Positions 43,977 through 56,889 of a DNA stretch of 64,000 nt are shown here, in pieces (within the stretch, counting starts at the first letter, position 1; each line of letters starts with the position of its first letter). The position numbers and the translations under genes are program-made. The notes below the pieces were generated by a model. It saw only the letters and a program-made list of their open reading frames with translations, did not search any database and was not told the DNA's origin. This stretch comes from Protopterus annectens (Eukaryota; Chordata; Ceratodontiformes; Protopteridae). Location: NCBI RefSeq assembly GCF_019279795.1, contig NC_056745.1, positions 1,487,990,757-1,488,054,756 on the forward strand. The letters are read 5' to 3'.

Positions 43977-45090
43977 CATTTTGTTGATGATGTGTTTATG
44001 ATTTGGAAAGGGAATGAAAGACGGATGATGTAATATGTATAATTTTTAGAGACTGCAACTGATTTCTTGAATTTCAAATTAAAATTTTCTAGGTTGGACC
44101 TTTGTTTTTTGGATATAGTGGTGAAAAGACAGAATGATCAAATATCTACCAGCATTTTTAGGAAGGAAATTGAAGTGAATAGGGTTCTTCACAATTGAAG
44201 TATGCACCCCAAACATGTGTTTAGGGGCATAGTAAAAAGTGGTTAGTAGACTTTTCACTGATGGGACTTTATGTAATCAGCAGCTATGTGTACTTAGACA
44301 CGAGTTTGAAGCAAGGCAGTATGATGAGGCTTTCTTGAATGAGATCTCAATTTATGGCATTGATGAAATTGAAGGTAATGCTAGACCATATTTTGCTCTT
44401 AATGAGACACGAGACACTTTGAATAAAGAAGCGAATGCTGGTGTTAGATACTTCACACAATATAGTGTTAATAATACAAACAGAATTATTAATATAATTA
44501 AAAATAAATGGAGCAGAGTTGAACAAGTTAATTGGTAAGACTCCTAGTTTTGCATTTAAAAATGTCCGCATTTAAAACAGGATATGTTATAGAGAAATGA
44601 ATGTCAATACCTTTGAGTCTATATGAATCAAAAGGAAAGGAACCTTTCCATGTTATAATCATATTTTTGTAAATGTCTGGAAACTGACACTCTTTTTGAA
44701 CATCCTCGAACTAAAACGTTGTTTGAGTTTAAATGGTCTGCCACATGTAATACTGAAAATCTGGTTTATTTAGCTGTTTGTGTTACCTGTAAAAGTTTTC
44801 ATGTAGGCAAATGCAATAGGAGGCTTAAAGAGAGAATATCAGAACATTTATCATATATTAGAAGTGTATTGACTAATTCCTTAGCACGTTAAAGATAATG
44901 GTGCACTATACACTTTAACATTTAGGGTGATACAAAGACTCTTCCCTAAAGTGAGAATGGGTGATATTTTGAATGCTACAGAAGTCACAGAATATTGTTG
45001 GATTTTAAGACTACAGGCTGACAGAGAGCCTGGTTTGAATGCATCTTTTTGCTTTAAACCTGTTTTAAAAAGTAGCAATATAAACTGAAA
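43977..45090 (+). pseudogene. Penelope-like RT/GIY-YIG protein, broken
   Basis: Coding part of the element above. RT would prime at a nick made by the GIY-YIG domain. VDD (43983-43991) is the catalytic Asp pair. The GIY-YIG core has VYL in place of GIY and HVGK in place of YIGK, with Arg (LKER) and Glu/His (SEHL) kept. Stops occur after VLHN (about 44200), after HVKRG-like codons and at 44880. Family members in fish and amphibians (Neptune/Poseidon types) have the same order; I cannot assign a subfamily. Confidence 0.78.
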
Positions 45091-45290
45091 TGACTATTAA
45101 ATAGTTTTATGAATATTTTGAAGTTATTAACTAGTATGTGTATGTTTTCATATGTATGGTGCTGTCTCTTTCAGTTTTTTAACTTTTTCAAATCGTGTAA
45201 CAGGAAATGGTTTTCATTGGTTGTTAGGGTCATGTGCTGTATACAAAACTGCCAATTTGAATTTTCATTTTGAACATGTGATTTTATGCA

Positions 45291-45312
45291 CTGATAAAGG
45301 GTTTTCTCGAAA
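45291..45312 (+). ncRNA. Hammerhead-like core, diverged
   Basis: CTGATAA (consensus CTGATGA), a short pairable AGGG-TT-TTCT stem with two G-U pairs, then CGAAA. It lies downstream of the GIY-YIG remnant, where Penelope-like elements are reported to carry hammerheads. Probably inactive. Confidence 0.35.
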
Positions 45313-45370
45313 GCTTTCCAACTGTAACTTTTATTAAAGTAAAGTTTTAATTTTGGCATTGAGATCCATT

Positions 45371-46347
45371 TCTTTTGTTTTTGGACTTTGAGTTTTTTTT
45401 TTTTTTTGATTCATTGATCTCAGTGACTCAGTCCTAACCTTGGAATTTTTGCTGGCTGTTTGTATTAGACAGTCTCATGTCATGCCCTAGGGAGTCTACA
45501 AGGTGGTTAATCAGTTCTGATAGTGTCATACAGTGTGCTTTAACTGTAAATCTTTTATTTGAGTGGCTTTATCTTGTCTTCTAAATTTGCTTAGTATTCT
45601 GTTTTATAAAGTTTTACAAATTTGCAGGAGGATAGGAAAGGAATCATATAACAATTGTTAAATGTCAGCAAACATTGCATTTGAAATGTGATGACTTTTG
45701 TATGACTTCAAGGATATTGCAATGGCATTTAATAGCTACATTAGTTTCCAGTTTCTGCAACCAAACTAAAATAACTCTTAATTGTAACACACGTCCTTTT
45801 TGGTCGAATGGACTTGAAACAAGATTTAATAAAGAAATAAACACAGAACAAGTAGTTTAGCTGAATGCCTTCTACTGGCTTCCCTTTATTAAGATTCCAA
45901 TGGAAAAGTACCAGCCAAGCCCACAAAATGTTTAGCATTTGAGTGTTTATGAAGATATTGCCTTGGAATAAAAATGGTTTTATTAATCCTGTGAACAGAG
46001 ACACAGTGTCCACATACATAAAGAAAGCGTAATTATCAGGTTGAATGTTTACAAGAAATACATTTGGCTGAACAATATCACATGCTTTTGGCCAAGATGG
46101 GTTATGTTTCTTTGTATAAAGAGCAAAATCAGAGGGAACAAAAAATACTAAGTAGACGTTATTTCTAGCAGATTACTTAACATTGTTGACTGTCACCTTC
46201 ATATTGTTCAATGTTAGAAGGCTTAATCACTCAGGTCCTCTCCTCCAAACCCCCCAAACTAAGCTTCAGGGCACAAATTGTCTTTGTCAGCCTTTTGGTC
46301 CCAAACTGAGGGAATCTCTTCCTTTTTTTGTTAATCTCCTGAACAGA
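45371..46347. other. No recognised feature
   Basis: AT-rich DNA. Short frames on both strands without motifs. It ends at the first 116-bp unit. Confidence 0.5.
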
Positions 46348-47043
46348 ACTGAAAGCATGTTACAAGACTAGGAAAACAGCAACTGCTGTCTCTTATCATA
46401 TAACGTTACATCTTCCTTCATAGGTTCATAGGTCGGTACTAGGCTACCGGCCCTAGGGCCTATACTGAAAGCATGTTACAAGACTAGGAAAACAGCAACT
46501 GCTGTCTCTTATCACATAATGTTACATCTTCCTTCATAGGTTCATAGGTCAGTACTAGGCTACCGGCCCTAGGGCCTATACTGAAAGCGTGTTACAAGAC
46601 TAGGAAAACAGCAACTGCTGTCTCTTATCATATAACGTTACATCTTCCTTCATAGGTTCATAGGTCGGTACTAGGCTACCGGCCCTAGGGCCTATACTGA
46701 AAGCGTGTTACAAGACTAGGAAAACAGCAACTGCTGTCTCTTATCATATAACGTTACATCTTTCTTCATAGGTTCATAGGTTGGTACTAGGCTACCGGCC
46801 CTAGGGCCTATACTGAAAGCATGTTACAAGACTAGGAAAACAGCAACTGCTGTCTCTTATCATATAACGTTACATCTTCCTTCATAGGTTCATAGGTCGG
46901 TACTAGGCTACTGGCCCTAGGGCCTATACTGAAAGCGTGTTACAAGACTAGGAAAACAGCAACTGCTGTCTCTTATCATATAGCGTTACATCTTCCTTCA
47001 TAGGTTCATAGGTCGGTACTAGGCTACCGGCCCTAGGGCCTAT
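46348..47043. repeat. Six tandem 116-bp units, each containing a CR1 3' end
   Basis: Unit starts at 46348, 46464, 46580, 46696, 46812 and 46928 give exactly 116 bp each. Each unit has about 70 bp of non-LINE flank (actgaaagcatgttacaaga...ttacatcttcc) and about 46 bp of CR1 3' terminus on the minus strand (ttcataggttcataggtcgg, tactaggctaccggccctag). The sixth unit runs on into the full LINE 3' UTR. So the flank/LINE junction was tandemly amplified after insertion. Units are about 97-99% identical. Confidence 0.95.
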
Positions 47044-47890
47044 ACAAGCCTAGCCATAACATTTCCCTGGATATTTCTTCCCACAATATTTACTTCCCTG
47101 AACCCCTGTCTAGTAGGGCGACTGAAGTGATCCCTGGGGTGAATTTCCTATCTCCCATCCAATCGTCAAGGTTCCTTTTGAAGAGGGCCAAAGAGGCACT
47201 CTACTTGACATGTCTGGGCAGTCTGTTCAGGAGTCTGAGGAGTTTCTGGGTCAGGAACCTATCCCTCCAGCATGTTTTGTTCATTGTGATGCCAAGGTTT
47301 AGATCCCTGGAGTGTGTGGCTCTGAGGGATTGGATTTCTTTAAATGTAGCATGCCCAACAGCTCTGGGTTTGACATGACCTTGTATGTTAAGCAGAGATC
47401 GCCTCTGAGTAGACGATATGCCACAGAGTGTAGCTGGAGTTTTTTTAGACGGTCAGCACAGGGCATCTGCCATAGGCCTGTGATTCTTTTAGTGAGGTAT
47501 TTCTGCAGCCTTTCCAGTTGTTGCAGATGTCTTGAGAGGTACATACCAAACGGGACATTATACTCTATAATGGGTCTAATGAGGGATGAGTACAGTGGGA
47601 CAATGACCTTTTTTCTGGATGAAAAGCCCTTAGTGATGAGGTGTGCCACATAGAAGGATTTCCTGACTGTTGTGGCAATGTGGTTATCAAAGGTGAGACC
47701 GCTGTCCATCTGTGTCCCTAAGTCCCTTATCACACCTTCAGTGTTTAGTGTACTGCCGCTTATGTGGTAATTCATGGGTATATGTTTTTTCCCAAAGGGG
47801 ATAACTATACATTTCTTGGCATTGAGCTTGAGGTCATGGCTCTGGCACCAGGCATCTGTTTCTGTAAGGCCCTTTTGTAGAATGTATTTC
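46990..47890 (-). pseudogene. CR1-clade LINE, 5'-truncated RT C-terminus
   Basis: The minus frame 47775-47299 reads NYHISGSTLNTEGVIRDLGT, DSGLTFDNHIATTVRK, VPLYSSLIRPIIEYNVPFGM, HLQQLERLQKYLTKRI and YRLLRGDLCLTYKVMSNPEL, closely matching the copy at 23859-25940. The remaining C-terminus continues in shifted frames to about 47100. The 5' break is near 47885, the 3' end lies in the 116-bp array. A typical 5'-truncated LINE insertion. Confidence 0.92.
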
Positions 47891-48600
47891 TTGCTCTGAA
47901 TCTGCTTTTCATTGTGATTCTTTCAGCATGTTAGTTCTGATATACAATCTGTATATAATGCACGTATGTATCATGTTTTGCCAGTCAATCTGTTTATAAT
48001 ATTATGTATCTTTTGTTTTTATACCCTCAAGCCAACTATGATGATCCCTTTGTATACATGTATATATTGCATTTTTCTTCACTCTGTATATAATGTCATG
48101 TTTCTATTGTATTTACCCTTGACTGAGACTGCGTTAGGTCTGGTGGGATCATTGCTCTGGCCCTGTTCACAAATTCAAAATAAATACACTACTTAGGGAG
48201 CTACTGTATGTAGTAGTGAAAAGTTGATGGGGTTCCTTATTCTTACAGCTGAGAGCGTGCTTAGATCCCCAGACTGTTCTGTTTCTGATCGTAGGTTACT
48301 CTTGGTTGAGAACTACGACAAAGACTTTTCGCAGTCATTGTGAATGTGGGTAGTCCCTCTGCAACCCTTCCCCCATTGCACAAATAGTGTGATATGACAA
48401 CATTGTGTTACTATGCACTGTGAATGTTTGCTGATTGAGTAGCCTCTGGCACATCCATATGAAAGAACTGTTTCCAAATGGCAAAAAGTAGTTTCATGCA
48501 TACATTTGCAGGATGAAAGAGTACAGGAAGTCGTAATTCTTGTTTGTTTCATGAAATGCATTTGCTCAAGCTAGATCACTAAATACATTTGGTTTTGCTA
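47891..48600. other. No recognised feature
   Basis: AT-rich DNA. ggtctggtgggatcattgct, ccctgttcacaaattcaaaa and taaata (48139-48185) look like the 3' end of some retroposon, but I cannot name it. Confidence 0.4.
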
Positions 48601-48605
48601 CAGAT

Positions 48606-48929
48606 TTGCAGGTAAAACCTTACAGGTTACATCAGAGCATGTTCTTCAAGAACCCAGATGACATCCTTTTTTGTGGAGGTTCTTCAGCTGCCATTTGTGA
48701 GTCAGCCATTTGGTCAATGATCTCACTTTTATCAAACTTTACAAATGAGACTGAATTTCTAAGGGAGAGAGAGGCACTGCTGCAGTATCTTTTAAGGCCT
48801 GTTAGAAGGTTGCTTCACCTGGTACAGTATTTAAAGTTGGTATCCTACCCAGGCATACCTGACTGTAAGAATTGTGTGAAACGGTATTGTAGCACAGCTG
48901 TCAGAGATACTAACAGTAACACTAGATGA
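48606..48929 (+). other. Candidate exon or unknown coding remnant A
   Basis: A 107-codon open frame after ttttggttttgctacag, an acceptor-like site. It reads SMFFKNPDDILFCGGSSAAI, FTNETEFLREREALLQYLLR and LVSYPGIPDCKNCVKRYCS. The helical Leu-rich middle and CxxC do not match a family I know. It could be a host exon, a remnant of an unlisted transposon, or chance. Position next to candidates B and C on the same strand is the main reason to list it. Confidence 0.25.
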
Positions 48930-49006
48930 CTGTTTCTGCTTTGCCCCTGTAGTCTAGATGTCCCCTCATTATTCCCCATGTTTGTATATATTTATATAAT
49001 GTCATT

Positions 49007-49291
49007 GTGTGGTTCAGTGTTGCAGCCATTTACATGAGGGAACTCAGCAGTAGGCTGAGGTCTGACAATCCAGCAAGACTTTCAGACTTGAGCACTCCTC
49101 CCCATAGCTGGGCTGACATCAGCATTTCTGTTGACTATCTGCACTTACATAGCATAAAGGCTGGTGAGCTTCCAGCCAGCTTTGATTCTGTCTTGCTGCA
49201 TGTTTTACATGAATACAAAGCACTGCAGAGTCTGTTGGACCAGATCATGACTGAGAGGGAACAGATAAATACCCAGATGGCAGAAGCATAG
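49007..49291 (+). other. Candidate exon or unknown coding remnant B
   Basis: A 95-codon plus-strand frame following gtcattgtgtggttcag (acceptor-like): IYMRELSSRLRSDNPARLSD, SWADISISVDYLHLHSIKAG, ASFDSVLLHVLHEYKALQSL and LDQIMTEREQINTQMAEA. Composition looks protein-like (helical, charged), but I do not recognise it. No downstream donor is obvious before the TAG. Confidence 0.28.
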
Positions 49292-49479
49292 CTAGGATGA
49301 AGTGAGGGAGCAGTGCCCAGGGCATGACTGGCAGTACCGTCATTGGGTTTCTCAGTGGATATTGCATTTGTATGCAGGTCTGAAGCGATATCTAGAGATT
49401 TGCTGCAGTTCTGGGAGGAGCACAGAGTGGTACAATAGCTACCTAACTATGGCTCTGCGAGCTGGGAACTTTTTGCTTG

Positions 49480-50261
<782 letters not shown>

Positions 50262-50292
50262 TATATGTTTTCTCTTTGAATGTCTGCCTTTT

Positions 50293-50412
50293 GTTCTTTC
50301 AGCAGATGCCTCTTTGGCATTTTATCTTACAAAAGTATTAAGTATGCTGCTTAAGGAAGGCAAGTGTGCCAAATATTTTTCTAAGAATGAAGACAGCCAG
50401 TGTACTATTTAG
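50293..50412 (+). other. Candidate terminal exon or unknown coding remnant C
   Basis: After a pyrimidine tract and cag (tgccttttgttctttcag), the frame reads ADASLAFYLTKVLSMLLKEG then KCAKYFSKNEDSQCTI and stops at 50412. The acceptor-like start and clean stop look exon-like. It is unrecognised and short. Confidence 0.25.
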
Positions 50413-51099
50413 GCTTGATGTATAATGTTAGTGCATGTGAGATTTGCCAGGAATTTAGGCTAAAGGTCCTCCATGCAAGATGTAAATCCCATACAGAAAG
50501 ATCCTCATAAAGCATTTCCCAAAGTCCTTCACATCCTAGGACAGTAATCAGCTGAACAGTCCCCATGAAAACAAGAAGTGTGAAGACAAGATTAGGGAAA
50601 CCGGGCAGTTTGGCAACTCTGAGGTGGTCTATAAGTTCAATGGCATTAGTAGTACCACATGGGTGCATGACCAGCTCCATGACCTAACATCTGATATGGC
50701 TGATGCCTCTGGTGCAACTCCTTTGGAGGCCACTGTGCCATCCAAAGTCTGTATGCCTCTTTGAGGAGTCAGTCATTTGAATGCTGGTTTTATGAAAATA
50801 TTCACCGAAAACATTTTCAGCAGTAGAGTCATCCCTTTTCTCCATTGCTGTGTGAATTTGGAGTAGGTATATTTAAGTTCTGAGGTTGTAGGGATGTCTT
50901 GACACATGAAAGGGAGCACAGGGGTATCTCCCTCCTTGAAAACGAAGTCTTACTCTGTGGTTCTCTGAAAAATGATTTTGGTGATTTTTTTTTTTGAGAA
51001 TTGGCATTTGAGAAATATGATGCCAATCTATTGACATGAATAATCTCCCTGGACTGAACAACCTTTGGACTTAATAGGAGAAGCAAGGAAAAGGCAGTT
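50413..51099. other. Unclassified; may be decayed DIRS gag 5' part
   Basis: No clear domain. A CxxC...H-like stretch near 50435-50490 is too degenerate to assign. Confidence 0.3.
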
Positions 51100-51469
51100 T
51101 GCCCTTGTTTATTGTGTAGGATGATATCTGCAGGACTGCTTGGAAATCAAAAACCAGAAACATTCCCCCAAAGGCTCCTAAGATCTCTATGGCTGCAAAA
51201 AGAAAAATGCCTGATTCTGAGACAAAGGCCTCTGACAAACTAATGCTACCCCTTTTGGGGTCCTCAGGCACATCACAACTTTGCCTGTCTCATGGAATTT
51301 GGCTAAACTGGCCCCTCACCTTTTCCATTTCCTCCAGAGTGTGCAGCCTGACACAGACCATCCCTCTATGCCAGTAGTGAGAGCCTACAAGAGGAGGAGG
51401 AGGGTGGGAAATTGACTCTTCAAATTCAGCAGGTAATGGTGAGGATCTGAGTTAGTGATCCTTGATATC

Positions 51470-52000
51470 ATCTTCCTTATCATGTGGTATAGGTAGAGAG
51501 GACACCCTGACAAGTGATACCCCAAGAACCTGCCTTTTGGAGATGCTGTCTCTTTAGCAAGAGCATATCCAGTGGCAAGCCATGGAAGTCTCTGCCACTC
51601 AGAGGAGCGCACTGAATTTCTAGAGCTTTGACCCCTTAAATCCATTGCTGTTCATCCAATTCAGGAGGTCTTCTAAGGTATGAGTGATGCAAACAACCTA
51701 GAAACAGACTTCCAATCCCCTACCCCAAGATGCCTGACAATTTCTACAGAGTGCAAGCTCATTATAGACTTTTATGAAAATGTCCCGTAGCAAGTATAGG
51801 TACAGAACCCCTAGAATCTGCTAAGGAAGTTAGACTAGCTCCAGGCTATAACAAACTGCCCAGTGATCAGGAGAATAGGTTACTAGATAGATATGGTGCA
51901 AGGGTCTATACCTCACCAACCTTGGCTTTCAGTGCACTCAGCTGTCAGACCCGCATCTTTAAAATACCTAGTTTAAGGGACTAATGCTATATCAATAGGT
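51470..52000 (+). pseudogene. Fossil DIRS-family gag fragment
   Basis: In plus-strand frames: LPFGDAVSLARAYPVA (about 51531), ERTEFLEL then PLKSIAVHPIQEVF (about 51605-51672), and LLDRYGARVYTSPTLAFSAL (about 51881-51940). These line up in order with DIRS gag blocks of copy 2: FSFGETLHAM, LRTFLHLPQHRPLAIPPVLS and SLERWGKKVYTSATLSARAL. It is much more diverged than copies 1-3 and riddled with stops. No termini found. Confidence 0.45.
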
Positions 52001-52655
52001 GAATAAGACATGCTGGTATCATAGCATCATACCCCAGTGCATCCACCACCTCTGAAACAAATGTCTACTACATTTCAAGTAGCATAACACCCTTACTACC
52101 TTCAAGGTTTACTTAGATATTTGGATAGACGGCTCAAATTCTCCATTGGTCTGAAGCTGGAAGGAACTTAGAAAGCTATGAAGAAGGGCAAGATGAGGCT
52201 AGGAAGTTTGCCTTGTTCCAGCAAGTCCAGACCTCTTTGAAGTTGGGAGTAACAGGTTGTCAAATATGGGTATGATGCTGTTATACCCACAGCCTGATAG
52301 CATGCCAGTCCTTAAAATGCACTGCTGACTGAGGACACACTCCCCCTCTAAAGATATTAAAGTACATCGGCTAAATGCCATCTTGCATCGGGAACTGTTC
52401 TTTGGATCCCAGATTTAGAGTGTGTTTAAGACACAGGAGGACAATGGGAAGTCAGCGAAAACTCTCAGTACATGTTCCATCTTCATCCTAAATACCACAG
52501 AAATTTCTTGTTTGAAAAAGGTCCTTTCTGCCAGGGGCAGGGTAAAGGGCAATAAAGGTAGAAAGAGTAACAGGAAATGAGATGACAGGGAATAAAATGT
52601 GGAAGGTGCCCCCAGTGTCCTTATGTAGCCAGTGTAGATGTACTGCATGTTGGGG
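52001..52655. other. No recognised feature
   Basis: No motif. It may include the rest of the fossil DIRS element or the 5' side of the Penelope-like remnant. Confidence 0.4.
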
Positions 52656-52689
52656 GTCCTGCTGGATTATTAAAGGGCAAGGATTACTT

Positions 52690-53340
52690 CAACTGTCACT
52701 TTAAAGGGGTAGTATATCTGGCCTACTGCTCCTCATGCTTTGTATTTTATGTTGGCAAAACAGAGAGAACCTTAAGACAGAGAATTTATGAACACCTGTA
52801 TGAGGTATCACAGTGAAAGGAAACAAATGCATTATTCAAACACACTTTGGTGTGTGTAGATTATTCCTTTAAATTTTGGGTGCTGGAGCAGGTAAACCCC
52901 TTTGAAAGAGGGGGAGATTGAGAAACAAGTTTAGAATATTGTGAGTTATTGTGACAACTAAAGTTTGGTGCCTGCTCAGCTCCTGGCTTAAAACGAACAT
53001 TGCTCTATTCTACCAGCGCTGAAGAGAAGGGCTTTAAAACAGAATTATGCTGTGGCTCAATTTACCCATGTTCTATGACCTTGTGCATTACATATTTGTA
53101 TTACTTTATTACTTAACCACATTCTGTTTTCTGTTTTAGGTTTTTGTATTTTATTTCTGTTTTGTGACATAAGTGTTGCTATACATTTGTTATAGAATCA
53201 CTTGACTGCTTTCAAAAATCACTTGACTGTTTTTTGACCAATGGAGAATTGTCATCTTAACTAGTTTGACTATTTAAGGATTGATTAATTAGTGCTGTGT
53301 TACTCTGAAGAAGTTTCCTTGTGGAATAAAAGCACTAAAT
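52690..53340 (+). pseudogene. Penelope-like GIY-YIG fragment and 3' end
   Basis: The plus frame reads VVYLAYCSSCFVFYVGKTER then TLRQRIYEHLYEVSQ (52708-52815), an almost canonical GIY-YIG endonuclease core (VYL, YVGK, R, EH). Downstream are NALFKHTL and FKFWVLEQVNPFERGGD in frame after a stop, then PGLKRTLL. The RT part is missing. A diverged hammerhead-like block lies at 53305-53330. It is related in layout to the element at 43970, but the sequence is quite different, so it is a different subfamily. Confidence 0.75.
53305..53330 (+). ncRNA. Hammerhead-like remnant
   Basis: CTGAAGA (consensus CTGATGA), a TTCC-TTGT-GGAA stem, then ATAAAA where GAAA is expected. Two core changes, so inactive if it ever was one. 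Confidence 0.25.
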
Positions 53341-54999
53341 CTGTTAATGTGTGGGATCTATTAAAGGACTCATTTTATATTACTTCTGAGTCTGGTGGAT
53401 TTTTGGACTTTCTTGATGGCCAGTGTACCTAACTGAGTATATTCTTAGTGATTTATGTTTCTTCACTCAGTTATTTTCCAAAAAATAAATAAACAACAAT
53501 GGAGAAATGCCACCCTTTGGGATTGACTGGAATAATTCAGTAATGTAAGACCATGAGGGCAATAATGAAATCGTGAACTTATAATTTTACAGATAGCACT
53601 ACTCAAAGTGTAAAGCATAAAAAAGCTGCATGAACAATACATTGCTTCATCTAAAATAAATAAATAAATAAATGTCCTGATTTAATGATTTTATCAGCAG
53701 TAGACAAAAAACTCTACCCTCAAAAATGGCATTTCTGCAGTTCACGATTAGACATATCAAACCTAAGAAATGCTTCGCCATTGGTTTCAGTATGGTATTA
53801 TAGTATGGAAACATAAAAGCACTCTAAAGAAAATGCTTAAGTCAGCCATGTCAAGCCATTGAGTAAGACATAATTCTACTGGCTTATGGAACTCGTATAC
53901 CATTAAATAGCAATTCTTCCAGGTTATATAAACTTTAGACATGAGTATTACACTTGTCAGAAGTTAACTGTTTGTTTGCTTTACCAATAACACAAAATTG
54001 CTTTCAGGCTCATTCTTCTAAAACCTTAAGTTGTCCCATGAGTTTATATGCACAGTGGAAAAACATTGCCTGTTTACTTCAGGCCACAAAGCACATGACT
54101 TGCAGCATTTGGAAAACCTCCATTTATACTTTGCAAATTACAAACTGTTAAGGGGAGGCTTATTTCTATTTTTTAAATACTTCAGAGATGAAGTCCTAGC
54201 ATCCATCTTTGGGTTTTGGATTATGTTTTAAAAATGACAATATGCAAACACCAAAAGGGAAATTTGGCTAGGCTTAAAATGGCCCACAAGTGCAGTTAGC
54301 CTAGTTGTTACCAGTGAACCTACATGACAATGTTTGTCAAAGGGTGAACAAGAAGGACCTGGATTTTTCCCCAAGTCTCCACAATGGTTATTTTTATTAA
54401 TGCATTTGTTGAGAAAGTGTACACTGCTCTGAGAATCCTTTCCAATCACAGTCTGAGTGAAAAAGCATGGAAAACTCTTGTGTTGAAATGTTATACAAAT
54501 GACCACATAAGGCATTTTTTAATAATGTAGTATGTATCAAGTGAGATAGGTAGAAGTTGGTCTAGATGTAATAAACATATTAAAATAGAAGTATAATATG
54601 CATATTGCACCAACAATAGAAACAATCAGCTGTATAGTAAGAAATAAACACCCTGAACACTAATATGGCTGCTGTTGATCTGAGGTACAGGCACCTGGAC
54701 ATCATATATGCATCCGAGTAACTATGGAGAGTGACTGAGCAAAAACACGTGGGCCAAGGCCTTGTCTAAAATATCCATTTGTTTCTTCATTAACTGATTT
54801 TTCTTCTCTTTAATCCAACTTTGAGTGCTACATACAAACAAAACAACACAACATGTCATAATTGTTATTCTCGTCTTTGTCTATCGTTTCTACGCATGCA
54901 GTTTTGGCTTTCTTCAAAACATTCCATTACTTTCTCTTGATAGGGACACCAGCACATGCCATACACAGACTGACTAAAGTCCCTGTCACTATACTTTGT
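53341..54999. other. No recognised feature
   Basis: AT-rich DNA. Frames at 53954-54231 (plus) and 54228-54515 (minus) have no domain that I recognise. Confidence 0.5.
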
Positions 55000-55296
55000 A
55001 TCATATAGACTTTTTAAGGAAAACTTATGCCTGGCTTACAGGGCAATCTTCGACCCAAACCTAATGAATTTGGTGCACATCCATAAAACAAACGGGACTA
55101 GAGCTACCCTTTCCAGGGACCCAAATATGGCCTGCAACTTGACTAGAATGTGTTGTAGGGACAGGTTTGTCTCCCAGTGACAGACACATATTTAGAAAAA
55201 GCTGCCAATTCATGTGAAGCAGAGCACTTCTATGACTCTGTTCAAAAGGAACCTAGACGAGTGGATGGGGCACCGAAAATTCATATGGGGGATAGC
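55000..55296 (+). pseudogene. CR1-clade LINE C-terminal RT fragment
   Basis: The plus strand reads LAYRAIFDPNLMNLVHIHKT, then the RDPNMACNLTRMCCRDRFVS region, KLPIHVKQSTSMTLFKRNLD and EWMGHRKFIWGIAPTTLLDM. This matches the end of ORF2 in 23859-25940 (LWMGDRRFIPGIISVSLLDR). The 5' end is truncated near 55000. Its final codons run straight into the 58-bp array, and the LINE 3' tail is found 8.6 kb away at 63894-64000. Confidence 0.88.
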
Positions 55297-56889
55297 ACCC
55301 ACAACCCTCCTAGATATGGGCAGTTATGACTAAATACAATCCTGGGTCTTATTTACCCACAACCCTGCTAGATATGGGCAGTTATAACTAAATACAATCC
55401 TGGGTATTCTCTACCCACAACCCTGCTAGATATGTGCAGTTATTACTAAATACAATCCTGGGTCTTATTTACCCACAACCCTCCTAGATATGGGCAGTTA
55501 TTACTGAATACAATCCTGGGTCTTATCTACCCACAACCCTGCTAGATATGTGCAGTTATTACTAAATACAATCCTGGGTATTACCTACCCACAACCCTGC
55601 TAGATATGGGCAGTTATTACTAAATACAATCCTGGGTATTATCTACCCACAACCCTGCTAGATATATGCAATTATTACTAAATACAGTCCTGGGTCTTAT
55701 CTACCAACAACCCTGCTAGATATGGGCAGTTATTACTAAATACAATCCTGGGTCTTATCTACCCACAACCCTGCTAGATATGTGCAGTTATTACTGAATA
55801 CAATCCTGGGTCTTATCTACCCACAACCCTGCTAGATATGGGCAGTTATTACTGAATACAATCATGGGTCTTATCTACCCACAACCCTGCTAGATATGGG
55901 CAGTTATTACTGAATACAATCCTGGGTCTTATCTATCCACAACCCTGCTAGATATGGGCAGTTATTACTGAATATAATCCTGGGTATTATCTACCCACAA
56001 CCCTGCTAGATATGTGCATTTATTACTAAATACAGTCCTGGGTCTTATCTACCCACAACCCTGCTAGATATGGGCAGTTATTACTAAATAAAATTCTGTG
56101 TATTATCTACCCACAACCTTCCTAGATATGGGCAGTTATTACTGAATACAATCTTGAGTATTATCTACCCACAACCCTGCTAGATATGGGCAGTTATTAC
56201 TAAATACAATCCTGGGTCTTATCTACCCACAACCCTCCTAGATATGGGCAGTTATTACTGAATACAATCTTGAGTATTATCTACCCACAACCCTGCTAGA
56301 TATGGGCAGTTATTACTAAATACAATCCTGGGTCTTATCTACCCACAACCCTGCTAGATATGGGCAGTTATTACTAAATACAATCCTGGGTATTATCTAC
56401 CCACAACCCTGCTAGATATGTGCAGTTATTACTAAATACAATCCTGGGTATTATCTACCCACAACCCTGCTAGATATGTGCAGTTATTACTAAATACAAC
56501 CCTGGGTATTATCTCCCCACAACCCTGCTAGATATGTGCAGTTATTACTGAATACAATCCTGGGTCTTATCTATCCACAACCCTCCTAGATATGGGCAGT
56601 TATTACTAAATACAATCCTAGGTATTATCTACCCACAACCCTGCTAGATATGGGCAGTTATTACTAAATACAATCCTGGGTATTATCTACCCACAACCCT
56701 GCTAGATATATGCAATTATTACTAAATACAATCCTGGGTCTTATCTACCCACAACCCTGCTAGATATGGGCAGTTATTACTAAATACAATCCTGGGTCTT
56801 ATCTACCCACAACCCTCCTAGATATGGGCAGTTATTACTAAATACAATCCTGGGTATTATCTACCCACAACCCTGCTAGATATGGGCAG
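55297..56889. repeat. 58-bp satellite array grown from a CR1 3' end (left part, about 27 units)
   Basis: The unit is acccacaaccctgctagata, tgggcagttattactaaata, caatcctgggtcttatct. Successive starts at 55297 and 55355 give 58 bp. The first unit encodes the end of LINE ORF2 (TTLLDMGSYD, stop), showing the array arose by duplicating the ORF2 end and early 3' UTR. It is cut after gggcag at 56889 by DIRS copy 3. Confidence 0.95.

Larger units (their letters stand above)
43970..45370 (+). mobile_element. Penelope-like element: RT palm, GIY-YIG domain and 3' end
   Basis: The RT active site HFVDDVFMIWKGNERRM is at 43977-44027, followed by LDLCFLDIVVKRQNDQIST and SIFRKEIEVNRVLHN, then MHPKHVFRGI (the FLDxxI...T...R, HP blocks of Penelope-like RTs). 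A linker frame at 44239-44538 has LRHEFEARQYDEAFLNEI. The GIY-YIG endonuclease is at about 44764-44860 (VYLAVCVTCKSFHVGKCNRR, LKERISEHL). The C-terminal part is around 44880-45090. A hammerhead-like block lies at 45291-45312. Several stops and shifts break it and the 5' RT half is missing. Confidence 0.82.
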
